Made by a program: the position numbers and the translations under genes. Positions 17,980 through 27,363 of a stretch of 64,000 bases of DNA are shown here, piece after piece. Position 1 is the first letter of the stretch. Each line of letters opens with the position of its first letter. Source of the DNA: Pedobacter sp. MR2016-24 (GTDB lineage: Bacteria; Bacteroidota; Bacteroidia; Sphingobacteriales; Sphingobacteriaceae); NCBI RefSeq assembly GCF_026239655.1, contig NZ_JAPIVO010000003.1, positions 186,001-250,000 of the forward strand. The letters are read 5' to 3'. A model generated the notes under the pieces. It was not told the DNA's origin and searched no databases. It worked only from the letters and a program-made list of their open reading frames with translations.

Positions 17980-19200
17980 CTAGAAAGCTTCACCCAGGTT
18001 GATCATGAATCCGGAATAGCCTTTGCTCAGACCATAATCAACTGCAATATTGGTATTTGAGCTCTTGTTGAATTTAAGTCGCAGTCCGGAGCCCACAGCA
18101 GGATGAATGTTTCTAAACCTGTTCTTTTCAGTCTCTGTAACAGCTGTGGCATTGGCAAATACTACAAATCCCAGTAAGCCGTTGTTGGTGATATCTCTGC
18201 GGTATTCACTTTCGAAGTAGATCAGTCCTTTGCCGCGATAGCGGTTTTGCTCGATTCCACGGCCAGATCTGTTATAAGGATCCCAGCCTATACTAGGCAG
18301 GTTTAAATAAGGGATAGCACTACTGAGCCCCGTCCAGGCATATGTCCATAAAGCAAGTACATTTTGCTGATGCGCTTTTTTATTTAATGGTATATATTTT
18401 CTCGCATCTACGTACAGCGATTGCCAATTCGTTTTACTACCCAGATAAACAGGGTTATTTCTTAAAATAATATTCAGATAACATCCCGGCAATGGATTAA
18501 TAGAATTGTTACGGGTATCATATAATAAGTTTAGGGAGACACCCGAAGAAAATTCATTTTTGCCGGCGGTAGTGCCATATGCATAGCCACTAAATTGTTC
18601 CAGATCTGCGCCGGAGGTTTTGGCGTTGATAAAATAATCCAGGTTATAACCGAGGCCGACATACATATAAGGTTTAATCCGTTTTAATGCACTCTGGTAA
18701 AATCTCACATATTTATAATCGATCAGGATTTTATCGTCGTTATGTCCACTTCCAAGTCCCCATGTATATTGCGGATAAACCAGAAAGCGCGTATCGCCCA
18801 GAATATTCCATGAATTGTCTTTCAACCATATATTAGATCGTAACGGGAGTCCGAATCTGCTTTTAAAATTACTGTAAGGGGTAAAAGTAACGTTGGAGAT
18901 ATTCGTAGTTTTACGGTTGCCCAGGTAGAAACCTGCGCTGGTAGAGGTAATCAGTGCCCGCCCGCCCCCCGGAACATTTGCGCCAATGGGAAGGGCTGAA
19001 AAGTAAATCCGTTTTTCTCCTGTATCAATTCTTGGTTTTGGTTTGATTTTAAACAACGACTTGGCAATGTCTATCAGATCCCGTTTTATAGCGGTGTCGC
19101 GCACCTGATTGTTGGCTGAAATAGCGTTACTGGCATTCTGAGCACGTAAAGAAAAAGTGGTAATAAAAAGTAATAAAAACAGATAAAAGGTTTTATGCAT
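17980..19200 (-). CDS. Omp85/BamA-type outer-membrane barrel without POTRA domains
   Basis: A 406-aa protein with a signal peptide (to about residue 20) and a C-terminal beta-barrel resembling the bacterial surface antigen (D15) domain: alternating aromatic strands, LPIGANVPGGGRALIT at the start and a terminal Phe (MINLGEAF) of the kind recognised by the BAM machinery. It is much shorter than BamA or TamA and leaves no room for POTRA repeats, so a specialised transport or patatin-like barrel role is possible. Transcribed convergently to the Kai-like operon. Confidence 0.7.
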   Translation of the reverse strand: MHKTFYLFLLLFITTFSLRAQNASNAISANNQVRDTAIKRDLIDIAKSLFKIKPKPRIDTGEKRIYFSALPIGANVPGGGRALITSTSAGFYLGNRKTTNISNVTFTPYSNFKSRFGLPLRSNIWLKDNSWNILGDTRFLVYPQYTWGLGSGHNDDKILIDYKYVRFYQSALKRIKPYMYVGLGYNLDYFINAKTSGADLEQFSGYAYGTTAGKNEFSSGVSLNLLYDTRNNSINPLPGCYLNIILRNNPVYLGSKTNWQSLYVDARKYIPLNKKAHQQNVLALWTYAWTGLSSAIPYLNLPSIGWDPYNRSGRGIEQNRYRGKGLIYFESEYRRDITNNGLLGFVVFANATAVTETEKNRFRNIHPAVGSGLRLKFNKSSNTNIAVDYGLSKGYSGFMINLGEAF

Positions 19201-19399
19201 AAAATCAAACAGGCAGTAGATGGAAATTAATGTAGTAAAATTTATTAAAAATAAGTGCTCCTCATTTTTAATGCGTTAATACAAATACAAAGCCATTATT
19301 ACATATTTTAGACGTTTTAGTAATAATAGGCGTTATATTAGCTGATAATACACCTGTAAATGTTACAAAGTATTATAGGTGATACATAATAAATAAAAT
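19201..19399. promoter_or_regulatory. Divergent promoter region (barrel protein / OmpA-like)
   Basis: A 199-bp, very AT-rich stretch between divergent start codons. It should contain promoters for both genes, but no exact -33/-7 pair could be picked out by eye. Confidence 0.3.
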
Positions 19400-19927
19400 A
19401 TGAAAACATTAAAATCTCTTTCCTTATCAGCGCTCATCTGTCTTTTAGTGGTTTCGCTGTATTCTTGTAAAACAAAAAAGATGGTAGCCAAACCAACTCC
19501 TCCTGCAACCGTTCAGGAAAAAGCACCCGTGGAAGCTGCAAAACCTGAACCCGCTCCGGTGGCAGAAAAACCTGCACCAGTAGAAAAACCAGATTTTAAC
19601 TTTAGTAACCTTCAGTTTGAATTTAACTCTGCGGTATTGAAAACTGCATCATTCCAGATATTGGACCGTGCTGCAATTGAGATCAAAAAAGATCCGGAAG
19701 TTAAGATTACTTTAAATGGCCATTCTTCTGCAGAAGGTACGCCGGAACATAATATGTCTTTATCTGTAGACAGAGCCAATTCGGTAAAATCTTATTTGGT
19801 AAATACTGGTATCGCTGCAGAAAAATTCACGATTAAGGGATTTGGTTCGACAGTGCCACTTACTTCTAATAGTACTGAAGAAGGAAAAGCATTAAACCGC
19901 AGGGTGGAAATTAAAATCAACGAATAG
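19400..19927 (+). CDS. OmpA-family peptidoglycan-binding lipoprotein
   Basis: A 175-aa lipoprotein with the lipobox at VVSLYSC (Cys23), a Pro/Ala/Glu-rich linker (about 30-68) and a C-terminal OmpA domain (about 72-173). The domain contains the motifs LNGHSSAEGTPEHNMSLSVDRA and KGFGST...NRRVEI, which contact diaminopimelate in peptidoglycan. It resembles Pal-type proteins that anchor the outer membrane to the wall. No tol/pal neighbours are present, so it is probably an accessory paralogue. An intrinsic terminator follows about 90 bp downstream. Confidence 0.9.
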   Translation: MKTLKSLSLSALICLLVVSLYSCKTKKMVAKPTPPATVQEKAPVEAAKPEPAPVAEKPAPVEKPDFNFSNLQFEFNSAVLKTASFQILDRAAIEIKKDPEVKITLNGHSSAEGTPEHNMSLSVDRANSVKSYLVNTGIAAEKFTIKGFGSTVPLTSNSTEEGKALNRRVEIKINE

Positions 19928-20015
19928 TAAATAGCAATTATGCTGAAAGCTTCATCAGTGATCTGAAAGTTGTTACTTTCAAAATTAAGCTGTAGCATTT
20001 AGCCCAATTAGTCGA

Positions 20016-20055
20016 GCCGCCAATTAGATCATACTAATTGGCGGCTTTGTCTTTT
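20016..20055 (+). terminator. Intrinsic terminator of the OmpA-like gene
   Basis: A perfect 12-bp GC-rich stem (20016-20027 with 20034-20045), 6-nt loop and T-rich tail. Confidence 0.9.
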
Positions 20056-20112
20056 ATGCATCTCCACATCCTATATGATTTTCGTACTCACCTGCCCTGA
20101 TAAAACAATGCG

Positions 20113-20126
20113 GGCTAAAATAGTAT
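20113..20126 (+). promoter_or_regulatory. Putative PUL regulator site, copy upstream of susC
   Basis: The 14-mer GGCTAAAATAGTAT is identical to 28351-28364 upstream of the symporter operon. It lies 172 bp before the susC start. A related AATAGTATT on the opposite strand lies at 20224-20236. It is a candidate binding site for the AraC-type regulator at 27364-28236. Confidence 0.45.
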
Positions 20127-20257
20127 AAGTCCTTAGCCAGATGATTCCCAATTCAATTCATTTATAATCACTGTTACCCATTGAAGCGGAGGTTATATAG
20201 TGCTTTTTAGCTCATATTCAGTTAAAATACTATTACAAAAAAATTAATCATTGCGGT

Positions 20258-20265
20258 TAAATTTG
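20258..20265 (+). promoter_or_regulatory. Candidate -7 element for susC
   Basis: TAAATTTG matches the Bacteroidota -7 consensus TAnnTTTG exactly, 33 bp before the susC start. No clear TTG -33 element was seen at the expected distance, which would fit an activator-dependent promoter. Confidence 0.5.
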
Positions 20266-20298
20266 AGATAATAAACAAATAACTAAATATAAACTATT

Positions 20299-23200
20299 AT
20301 GGGTATACATTTACGAGCAGCCATGCTGTTTGTAATATTTTTGGCTACGCTTTTTTCGGCGTATGCTCAGAATCCTACAACCAGACAAATTACAGGTACG
20401 GTTTCAGATGAAAAAGGTACAACACTGCCCGGTGCGGGCATCGCTGTTAAAAATTCAAAAACTGCTGTCTCTACCAGTTATGACGGGAAGTATGTCATCA
20501 CCATTCCATCGGCCGGCACAACTACACTGGTCTTTTCTTTTATCGGCCTTGCCAAACAGGAGATCATAGTTGGAAACAGGTCTGTGATCAACGTTGTACT
20601 CAAAACGATTGCTACAGATCTTACCGACGTAGTGGTTATTGGCTATGGTAATCAAAAAAGAGGAGACGTAAACGGAGCGATTTCTTCTGTTAAAGCAGCG
20701 GACATTGCTAATGTTCCACAGGTAAGTATAGATCAGATGCTTCAGGGGAGAGCTTCGGGCTTAACAGTTACACAAAACTCCGGTGCTCCGGGTAGTTCTA
20801 CTTCGGTGCGGGTACGTGGTGTAACTTCATTGAGTTTGTCTAACGAACCATTATATGTAGTGGATGGCGTGCCGATTTCCGGCGATGCAACCAATCAGGC
20901 GACCAGCGGCCGTACCGTTGGCTTATCGCCCAACAACGGGGAGTCTGCAGTGAGCCCGCTTTCGTCAATTAATCCAAGTGATATTGAGTCGATTGATATC
21001 CTGAAAGATGCTTCTGCAACGGCAATTTATGGGAGCCGTGCTTCCAATGGTGTAATTATCATTACTACCAAAAGGGGGAAAAATGGTTCTGCACGTGTTA
21101 CTTATGATGGTTATGCGGCCATGCAGCAACAGGGTAAATTTCTGGATGTGATGGATTTACAACAGTATGCTGTATTGCAGAATGCGCTGGCGGATGTAAC
21201 TGGTGTGCAACGGCGGGCAGAGTTTGCGGATCCGGCACTTCTTGGAAAAGGAACAGACTGGCAAGATGAAGTATTCAGGAATGCCCTGATGCAAAATCAT
21301 CAGTTAGGCATTTCTGGAGGTAAAGATGGAACAGATTACTATATGTCAGGCGGTTACCTGAAACAGGACGGAACCATTTTGGGCAGCGATTACAGAAGGT
21401 ACACTTTCCGGTCAAACGTAAACAGTCAGGTTAAACCCTGGCTGAAAGTCGGCATGTCCATATCCGGCAGCCGTTCAAACGAGAACCAGGGTTTATCCAA
21501 CAATACCGGGGTGGTATATAACGCATTGCTGAGTGCTCCTGATCAGGCCGTAAGAAATCCTGACGGCTCATTTGCCGGTCCAATCCCCAATTCAAATCAA
21601 CAGGGAGGACAGATTAATCCGGTGGCCCAGGCATTGGATATTACCAATACGCTAAATCGAAGTAACCTGAACGGTGCATTATACGCGGACCTGTTATTGA
21701 GTAAATACTTAACGTTGAGATCTGAGGTAAACGGGGATTTTAACTATTCTGCTGCCAGGATATTTACGCCGACTTACCAATATGGTATCTACGGTAATCA
21801 AACGGCGAAATTACAGGAATACGATTCGCATACTACCTATTGGGGATGGAAAGAATATTTGACCTATACCCATACATTTAATAAAAAACACAATGTAACC
21901 GCGTTATTAGGTTATGAAGTAAATGAGTCACAATGGGGTGGAAAAGATGCCTCAGTGCAGAATTTTTTAAGTAACGACCTGCAGACCTTAGGTTTGGGAG
22001 ATCTGAAGACTGCGATTATCGGGGAATATAAAGATAGTCAGGCTTTACAATCTTATTTTGCAAGGGGGATCTATACGTTCAATAACAAATACAGTTTAAC
22101 GGCGACCATACGTTCAGACCGTTCTTCAAAATTTGCTGATGGAAAGCAGACAGGTTATTTTCCGGCTTTTGCTGTATCGTGGCGTTTATCTGATGAGGCA
22201 TTCATGGAAGGTTTTAAAGAGGCAGCGAGCGGGATTAAGTTAAGAGTGGGTTATGGACAGGTGGGTAATCAGAATGTTCCCAATTACCAATACGGTTCGG
22301 CATTGACTCCTGTGGTTACTGGTCTTGGTACCGGCTTTGCAATTGATAAAGTATCAAATCCTAATTTGAAATGGGAAACTGCGGTGCAGACGAATGTGGG
22401 TATAGATTTTTCCCTGTTCAAGGAACGTATCAATGCATCGTTCGATTATTTTGACAAAACTTCCAAAGACTTCCTGTTTCAAAAACCGCTGCCGGCTTAT
22501 CTGGTTGGACAGACTGCAGCCTATTCCGGAACTGGTGTAATCAGTCCCCCTTACATCAATGGTGGTAAGGTAAGTAATAAGGGTTTTGACTTTACAGTTA
22601 ATAGCAGGAACCTGACGGGTATTTTCAAATGGAATACCACGGTAATCTTCTCAAAATATAACAATAAGGTGATTTCTCTGGCCGATGGTGTACCATTTAT
22701 TGACGGAAAGATCAATGTGAGCTTTTTGCAGATGACGGTAACCAGAACCCGTGAAGGCGGTTCTATAGGGGAGTTTTATGGTTATCAGGTTAAGGATATT
22801 TTCCGGACTGATCAGCAGCTTCGAAATGCGCCGGTTCAGTTTGGTCGCGCTATAGAAAATACCAGTGCTGGTACCTGGTTAGGTGACATTCAGTACCAGG
22901 ACATTAATAATGACGGAAAAATTGATGAGTTGGACCAGATCTCCCTTGGAAATCCAAATCCTAAGTTTACTTACGGAATTACCAATAACTTCTCTTTCAA
23001 ATCCTTCGATCTGTCCATCTTCCTGAATGGATCATATGGCGCTAAGGTGCTCAATGCGTTGAACTACCAGCTGGCAGGTTTATCAGGCCTGTATCAGAAT
23101 CAACTCGCTTCGTCCATCAATTTTTGGTCGCCCGCCAACCCGGGTTCAAATATTCCTGCACCCAGAGGTGGTGATAACCCCAACCTTAAAAATTCTGATC

Positions 23201-23460
23201 GTTTTATAGAGTCAGGTTCATTTCTGCGTATACAGAATGTAAACCTGGGTTATAACCTTCCGCTGAGCCTAATCCGCAAAGCAAAGCTGGCGCGACTTAA
23301 AGTTTTTGTAAGTGCGCAAAACCTGTATGTGTTTACAAAATACAAAGGTTTGGATCCGGAAGTAGGTAACCAGAATTATAATGTGTTTTTGACTAATGTG
23401 GACAGCGGAAGGTATCCGACACCACGTACGCTGACATTTGGTATTAACACAGAATTTTAA
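20299..23460 (+). CDS. SusC/RagA-type TonB-linked outer-membrane receptor
   Basis: A 1053-aa TonB-dependent glycan importer. It has a signal peptide (to AYAQ, about residue 24), then a carboxypeptidase-regulatory-like domain (about 30-110, ITGTVSDEKGTTLPGAGIAV), a TonB-box-like region followed by VVVIGYGNQKRGDVNGAISSV, a plug domain with RVRGVTSLSLSNEPLYVVDG and DILKDASATAIYGSRASNGVI, and a 22-strand barrel ending in a terminal Phe. It pairs with the SusD gene 15 bp downstream and presumably takes up oligosaccharides released by the GH5 enzyme of the same operon. Substrate inferred from the locus. Confidence 0.95.
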   Translation: MGIHLRAAMLFVIFLATLFSAYAQNPTTRQITGTVSDEKGTTLPGAGIAVKNSKTAVSTSYDGKYVITIPSAGTTTLVFSFIGLAKQEIIVGNRSVINVVLKTIATDLTDVVVIGYGNQKRGDVNGAISSVKAADIANVPQVSIDQMLQGRASGLTVTQNSGAPGSSTSVRVRGVTSLSLSNEPLYVVDGVPISGDATNQATSGRTVGLSPNNGESAVSPLSSINPSDIESIDILKDASATAIYGSRASNGVIIITTKRGKNGSARVTYDGYAAMQQQGKFLDVMDLQQYAVLQNALADVTGVQRRAEFADPALLGKGTDWQDEVFRNALMQNHQLGISGGKDGTDYYMSGGYLKQDGTILGSDYRRYTFRSNVNSQVKPWLKVGMSISGSRSNENQGLSNNTGVVYNALLSAPDQAVRNPDGSFAGPIPNSNQQGGQINPVAQALDITNTLNRSNLNGALYADLLLSKYLTLRSEVNGDFNYSAARIFTPTYQYGIYGNQTAKLQEYDSHTTYWGWKEYLTYTHTFNKKHNVTALLGYEVNESQWGGKDASVQNFLSNDLQTLGLGDLKTAIIGEYKDSQALQSYFARGIYTFNNKYSLTATIRSDRSSKFADGKQTGYFPAFAVSWRLSDEAFMEGFKEAASGIKLRVGYGQVGNQNVPNYQYGSALTPVVTGLGTGFAIDKVSNPNLKWETAVQTNVGIDFSLFKERINASFDYFDKTSKDFLFQKPLPAYLVGQTAAYSGTGVISPPYINGGKVSNKGFDFTVNSRNLTGIFKWNTTVIFSKYNNKVISLADGVPFIDGKINVSFLQMTVTRTREGGSIGEFYGYQVKDIFRTDQQLRNAPVQFGRAIENTSAGTWLGDIQYQDINNDGKIDELDQISLGNPNPKFTYGITNNFSFKSFDLSIFLNGSYGAKVLNALNYQLAGLSGLYQNQLASSINFWSPANPGSNIPAPRGGDNPNLKNSDRFIESGSFLRIQNVNLGYNLPLSLIRKAKLARLKVFVSAQNLYVFTKYKGLDPEVGNQNYNVFLTNVDSGRYPTPRTLTFGINTEF

Positions 23461-23475
23461 TTAGAAGCTATAATT

Positions 23476-25128
23476 ATGAAAACATATACTAGATTTTCCA
23501 TTTTACTTTGTACGCTTGTATTTAGCATGGTAACGGGCTGCAAAAAAGACTTTTTCGACCGGCCTCCTCAAAGTGCAATTACACTTGATAATTTCTATAA
23601 AACTGCAGATCAGGTGAGGGCAAGTACCAATATACTCTATAGTGCAGCATGGTTCGGCTGGGTAACAAAAGGAGGTTGGGCGATCACAGAGATGGCCAGT
23701 GGAAATGGTCGTTCTTATTCATCCGATGTGGCCAATTTCGGCAACTTCTCTGTAACAGATGGAAATACAGAATTGGCAAATGCATACAATTCCTTATGGA
23801 TTGTAGTGGCGCAGGCAAATGGAATTATCAATAATTTGCCTGCAAAAGTACCTGAGACTGTAGATAAGGCTGTAGTGAACCATGCTATAGGTGAAGCACG
23901 TTTATTTCGCGCACTGGCCTATTTTCATCTGGTCAGACTTTTCGGAAATGTACCGGTTATTGAGAATACATTAGATTATGTAGACAATGTGCAGGTCAAT
24001 ACAAATCCGGTTGCAGATGTATACAAGTTTATTCTGAATGATTTAACCTATGCGGAAGCCAATCTTGCACCACAGATCAGGAATGGAAATTCTGTTGCGC
24101 AAGGCCGTGTATCATCCGGCTCTGCATCCGCACTGATGGCCAAAGTATATTTATATATGCAGGATTATGCCAAAGCACGCAGCTATGCAGAAAAGGTGAT
24201 CAATAGCGGAGAGTTTAAGTTATACGGTGCTGATATTGCAGGGAAAAATTTCAGTGACCTTTTCCTGACCGCTAATAATAACAATGAGGAGTCTGTTATT
24301 GCCTTACAATGGGCAGGAGCAGGAGGATATGGTAAAGGTAATCCATTGCAGGCTTCATGGGCGGCCAACACCACAATTACGGGCACAGGGGATGGATATG
24401 GCGTATTGGGAGTGACTTTTGATCTGCTTTATGCGTTCCAGCCTGATGATAAAAGATTTAAGCCGACCATTATGGTTACAGGAGCAGTGTATCCCGAAAT
24501 TAACCAGGCTAAGGGTGGATATACCCATGCTGCGAATCAGGGACAGGGAACAAGTGCTTTCGTTAAAAAATATGTTGTGGGTACACCAGCTGATAATGGC
24601 GGGATAGGTTCTGCTCAATCTTCTAATAATAACACTTACATGATGCGGTATGCAGAGGTTTACCTGATCCTTGCGGAGGCCATTGTGGGCGGCGCTACAA
24701 CAAGTGCTGATCCCGTAGCACTCAATGCCATCAATAAAATCAGAAACAGGGCCGGACTGGGAAATCTGGCAGAAATCAAAAGAGGATATTATACACCGAA
24801 CAATACACCCGGCAAACCGGGCAATGCTCCTGCACAGTTTTATCGTGATGATATTCTGGAAGAACGCAGACGTGAGTTCGCTTTTGAATTTGATTATTGG
24901 TTTGACTTGTGCCGTCTGGATGGTTTCAATACGCTTTCGCATCCTAAAGCTACAATGATTATTAACCAGCAGGACAGGGGGGCGGGTGATAACAGTACGC
25001 CATCTAACAGTTATGGGAATGGATATGTGACGATGACAGACAGTAGATTTCTGTTTCCTTATCCAGCTACGGAAGTGGCCGCAAATCCTAAACTGATCCA
25101 GCCTCCGGTACCTTATGTTTTTAAATAG
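23476..25128 (+). CDS. SusD/RagB-type glycan-binding lipoprotein
   Basis: A 550-aa outer-membrane lipoprotein (lipobox MVTGC, Cys22) that forms the lid over the SusC barrel. Family features are an N-terminal TPR-like region (YNSLWIVVAQANGIINNL, EARLFRALAYFHLVRLFGNV) and the C-terminal RDDILEERRREFAFEF motif followed by FDLCRL. The length is normal. It lies between susC (15 bp) and the IPT lipoprotein gene (3 bp), so the three are co-transcribed. Confidence 0.95.
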   Translation: MKTYTRFSILLCTLVFSMVTGCKKDFFDRPPQSAITLDNFYKTADQVRASTNILYSAAWFGWVTKGGWAITEMASGNGRSYSSDVANFGNFSVTDGNTELANAYNSLWIVVAQANGIINNLPAKVPETVDKAVVNHAIGEARLFRALAYFHLVRLFGNVPVIENTLDYVDNVQVNTNPVADVYKFILNDLTYAEANLAPQIRNGNSVAQGRVSSGSASALMAKVYLYMQDYAKARSYAEKVINSGEFKLYGADIAGKNFSDLFLTANNNNEESVIALQWAGAGGYGKGNPLQASWAANTTITGTGDGYGVLGVTFDLLYAFQPDDKRFKPTIMVTGAVYPEINQAKGGYTHAANQGQGTSAFVKKYVVGTPADNGGIGSAQSSNNNTYMMRYAEVYLILAEAIVGGATTSADPVALNAINKIRNRAGLGNLAEIKRGYYTPNNTPGKPGNAPAQFYRDDILEERRREFAFEFDYWFDLCRLDGFNTLSHPKATMIINQQDRGAGDNSTPSNSYGNGYVTMTDSRFLFPYPATEVAANPKLIQPPVPYVFK

Positions 25129-25131
25129 AAG

Positions 25132-26265
25132 ATGATGAAAAAAATAAACAGACATTCAACCGTCGCCATGATTTTATTATTTGTGATGGTGGCACTGGCA
25201 TATACTTCATGTAAAAAAGACAATGAAGGAGCAGCCGGTAATCCGGTAATTACCAAAGTAAGAGTCATTAGTAAGACGGATACCATCAAAGATGTAGATC
25301 ACAGGATCAACCTCGATTCAAATCTGGTTTACGATGAAACGAGAGTGGTGAGTTTTGACTCTACCGTAGTTGCAGGCCGGCTAAACAATCAGTATGCGAT
25401 TATTGGTGAAAATCTGCTGACCACATTGTCTGTTTCATTTAACGGCGTGAAGGTCAATTTTAATCCTGCACTGCTGACCGATCACAGCATTATCATTTCC
25501 ATTCCAAATGATGTGCCTTATGGTGCAGGGCAAAGTAACCAATTAGTGGTAACGACAAAGTTCGGGATGGCCACTTTTGCTTTCCCTATTCTGCAGCCAC
25601 CACCAACAATCACCACATTCTCACCAGTCGCCGCAGGTGCAGGGGAAATAGTGACCCTTACAGGTACCATCTTTGAGGGGGTAACTGAAGTGAAATTTGA
25701 TGCTGTTGCTGCTGAAATTGTGGGTACACCTACGAAAACACAAATTCAGGTAAGAGTTCCTGCAGGTATTGTGCAAGCCTATATTTTCGTTACCACTCCT
25801 GGTGGAACAAGCAGGTCTGTTGGTTCTTTCGGGTTCAAAGCGGTACTTTATGATGATCAGTTTTCCGCCGGGTGGGGTTCCTATTTTGGATACAACAGTA
25901 CGCGGAACTACACTAATACAGTAAATGTGAAACGCGGTACCTATGCCATTCAAACGATATACACTGATGCTTATGGTGCCTTACAAATTGGATATAACGG
26001 AACTACAATTGATGCAACCAAATTGACGGCTATCAAAATATCTATATATGGCGGTGCTGGCACAGCCGGACAGGCGGTGCAGCTGGTGATCAACGGAAAT
26101 TACGGTAAAGCTGTCAGACTGGAGCTGAGCGAAGGGAAATATACGGACTATACCATTCCTCTTTCTGATTTAGGATCTCCGTCTGACATTACTGAGTTTG
26201 TATTACAAAGCTTAGGTGTTCCTGTGCCTACAACTATTTATGTTGATGATATCGGGTTCATTTAA
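25132..26265 (+). CDS. IPT/TIG-domain surface glycan-binding lipoprotein
   Basis: A 377-aa lipoprotein (lipobox near AYTSC). IPT/TIG-like immunoglobulin repeats cover about 105-230 (PPTITTFSPVAAGAGEIVTLTG and similar). The C-terminal ~140 residues (from LYDDQFSAGWGSYFGYN) look like a beta-sandwich carbohydrate-binding domain. Genes at this position after susCD usually encode SusE/SusF-like or SGBP-type proteins that hold polysaccharide at the cell surface. It starts 3 bp after susD; a hairpin separates it from the GH5 gene. Confidence 0.8.
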   Translation: MMKKINRHSTVAMILLFVMVALAYTSCKKDNEGAAGNPVITKVRVISKTDTIKDVDHRINLDSNLVYDETRVVSFDSTVVAGRLNNQYAIIGENLLTTLSVSFNGVKVNFNPALLTDHSIIISIPNDVPYGAGQSNQLVVTTKFGMATFAFPILQPPPTITTFSPVAAGAGEIVTLTGTIFEGVTEVKFDAVAAEIVGTPTKTQIQVRVPAGIVQAYIFVTTPGGTSRSVGSFGFKAVLYDDQFSAGWGSYFGYNSTRNYTNTVNVKRGTYAIQTIYTDAYGALQIGYNGTTIDATKLTAIKISIYGGAGTAGQAVQLVINGNYGKAVRLELSEGKYTDYTIPLSDLGSPSDITEFVLQSLGVPVPTTIYVDDIGFI

Positions 26266-26281
26266 AAACACGTTAAAAAAC

Positions 26282-26330
26282 AGAGGCAAAAAAGATCTAT
26301 CGCTGATTAAGGTTATTCTGATTTGCCTCT
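26282..26330 (+). other. Intercistronic hairpin between SGBP and GH5 genes
   Basis: A 9-bp inverted repeat (AGAGGCAAA, 26282-26290, with 26322-26330) and a 31-nt loop in the 77-bp gap. There is no T-run after it. It may be a partial terminator or an RNA-stability element that sets the ratio of surface proteins to enzyme. Confidence 0.45.
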
Positions 26331-26342
26331 AATATAGAATTT

Positions 26343-27320
26343 ATGATGAAAAAATATAAATTATTAGCTGTTCTGTTGCTTCTGGTTAATTTCAGCTTTG
26401 CTCAGCATATCAATTGGCTTAAGCGCAATGGTGCCTTAAAAGTGGTGGGTGGAAAGATAGTGAACAAACATAATGCTGAACCACAACTGCGTGGCATCAG
26501 CATGTCCTGGAGTATATGGAATGGTAAGAAATATTACAATCCCGACGTGGTGAATTGGCTCCGTAGCGACTTTAATATCAGCTTATTACGTGTCTCTATG
26601 GCGGTACAGCCAGATGGAGGTTATTTACAATTTCCTGAAGAACAGGAAAAACTGGTGACTGAAACAGTTGATGCCGCTGTAAAAAATGGACTGTATGTGT
26701 TGATTGACTGGCATGATCACCATGCTGATGAACATCTGGAGCAATCCAAAGCTTTTTTTACCAGGATGGCTAAACGATATGCAGGCAAGCCCAATATCAT
26801 TTACGAGATTTTCAACGAACCAGAGAAAATTGAATGGCAGGTGGTTAAAGATTATGCGAAAGCAGTGATTACGGAGATCAGAAAGTACGATCGGGAAAAC
26901 ATAATTGTAGTTGGGAGTCCGCATTGGGATCAGGATATTGACGTTGCGGCCAAAGATCCAATTAAAGGTTTTACCAATATTGCCTATTCGTTTCATTTTT
27001 ATGCTTCCGACCCCTGGCACCAGGAAGGATTGATGAAGAGAGCTGATGAAGCAATAGCTTTGGGTCTGCCGGTTTTTGTTACGGAATGGGGTGTTGGTGA
27101 AGCCAGTGGCGATGGGAAGTTCGACAGGGAGAAAACTGATAAGTGGTTTGCCTGGTTGGAGAGAAATAAATTGAGCTGGGCAAACTGGAACGTGACTGAT
27201 AAAAAAGAGACTACCGCCTTACTGGAGCCAGGTGCATCCGTGAATGGAAAATGGACGACAGACATGCTTACACCGGCCGGTCAATACATCAGAACACAAC
27301 TCATCAATGTAAACAGGTGA
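26343..27320 (+). CDS. Exported GH5 endo-beta-1,4-glucanase
   Basis: A 325-aa glycoside hydrolase family 5 enzyme with a signal peptide (cleavage near FSFAQ, about residue 20). The acid/base is Glu159 in IYEIFNEPE and the nucleophile Glu248 in VFVTEWGVGE; DWHDHHADEH and the NW near the C-terminus are also family-typical. By eye the opening (LRGISMSWSIWNGKKYYN) is closest to subfamily 2 cellulases rather than mannanases. It would cut beta-1,4-glucosyl links in cellulose-like or glucomannan chains outside the cytoplasm. Last gene of the susCD operon, convergent with the AraC gene. Confidence 0.9.
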   Translation: MMKKYKLLAVLLLLVNFSFAQHINWLKRNGALKVVGGKIVNKHNAEPQLRGISMSWSIWNGKKYYNPDVVNWLRSDFNISLLRVSMAVQPDGGYLQFPEEQEKLVTETVDAAVKNGLYVLIDWHDHHADEHLEQSKAFFTRMAKRYAGKPNIIYEIFNEPEKIEWQVVKDYAKAVITEIRKYDRENIIVVGSPHWDQDIDVAAKDPIKGFTNIAYSFHFYASDPWHQEGLMKRADEAIALGLPVFVTEWGVGEASGDGKFDREKTDKWFAWLERNKLSWANWNVTDKKETTALLEPGASVNGKWTTDMLTPAGQYIRTQLINVNR

Positions 27321-27363
27321 GGAGGTTTCACCTCCGGCCCCGATCCGGGATTATTGAATAAGC

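Larger units (their letters stand above)
19928..20298. promoter_or_regulatory. Intergenic region upstream of susC with terminator and putative regulator sites
   Basis: A 371-bp stretch without a gene. It contains the ompA-like terminator (20016-20055), a 14-bp element (20113-20126) also found upstream of the symporter operon, a related inverted element (20224-20236) and a TAAATTTG -7 element (20258-20265) before the susC start. Confidence 0.6.

Noticed and set aside
24355..25155. Long open frame (266 codons) on the minus strand opposite the susD gene
   Set aside because: Composition is that of an antisense shadow (Cys/Arg/His/Ile-rich, no domain), and susD on the plus strand is certain.
26343..27320. 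GH5 enzyme as a beta-mannanase
   Set aside because: The sequence around the substrate cleft looks like GH5 subfamily 2 endoglucanases rather than mannanase subfamilies; mannan cleavage is only suggested by the locus.
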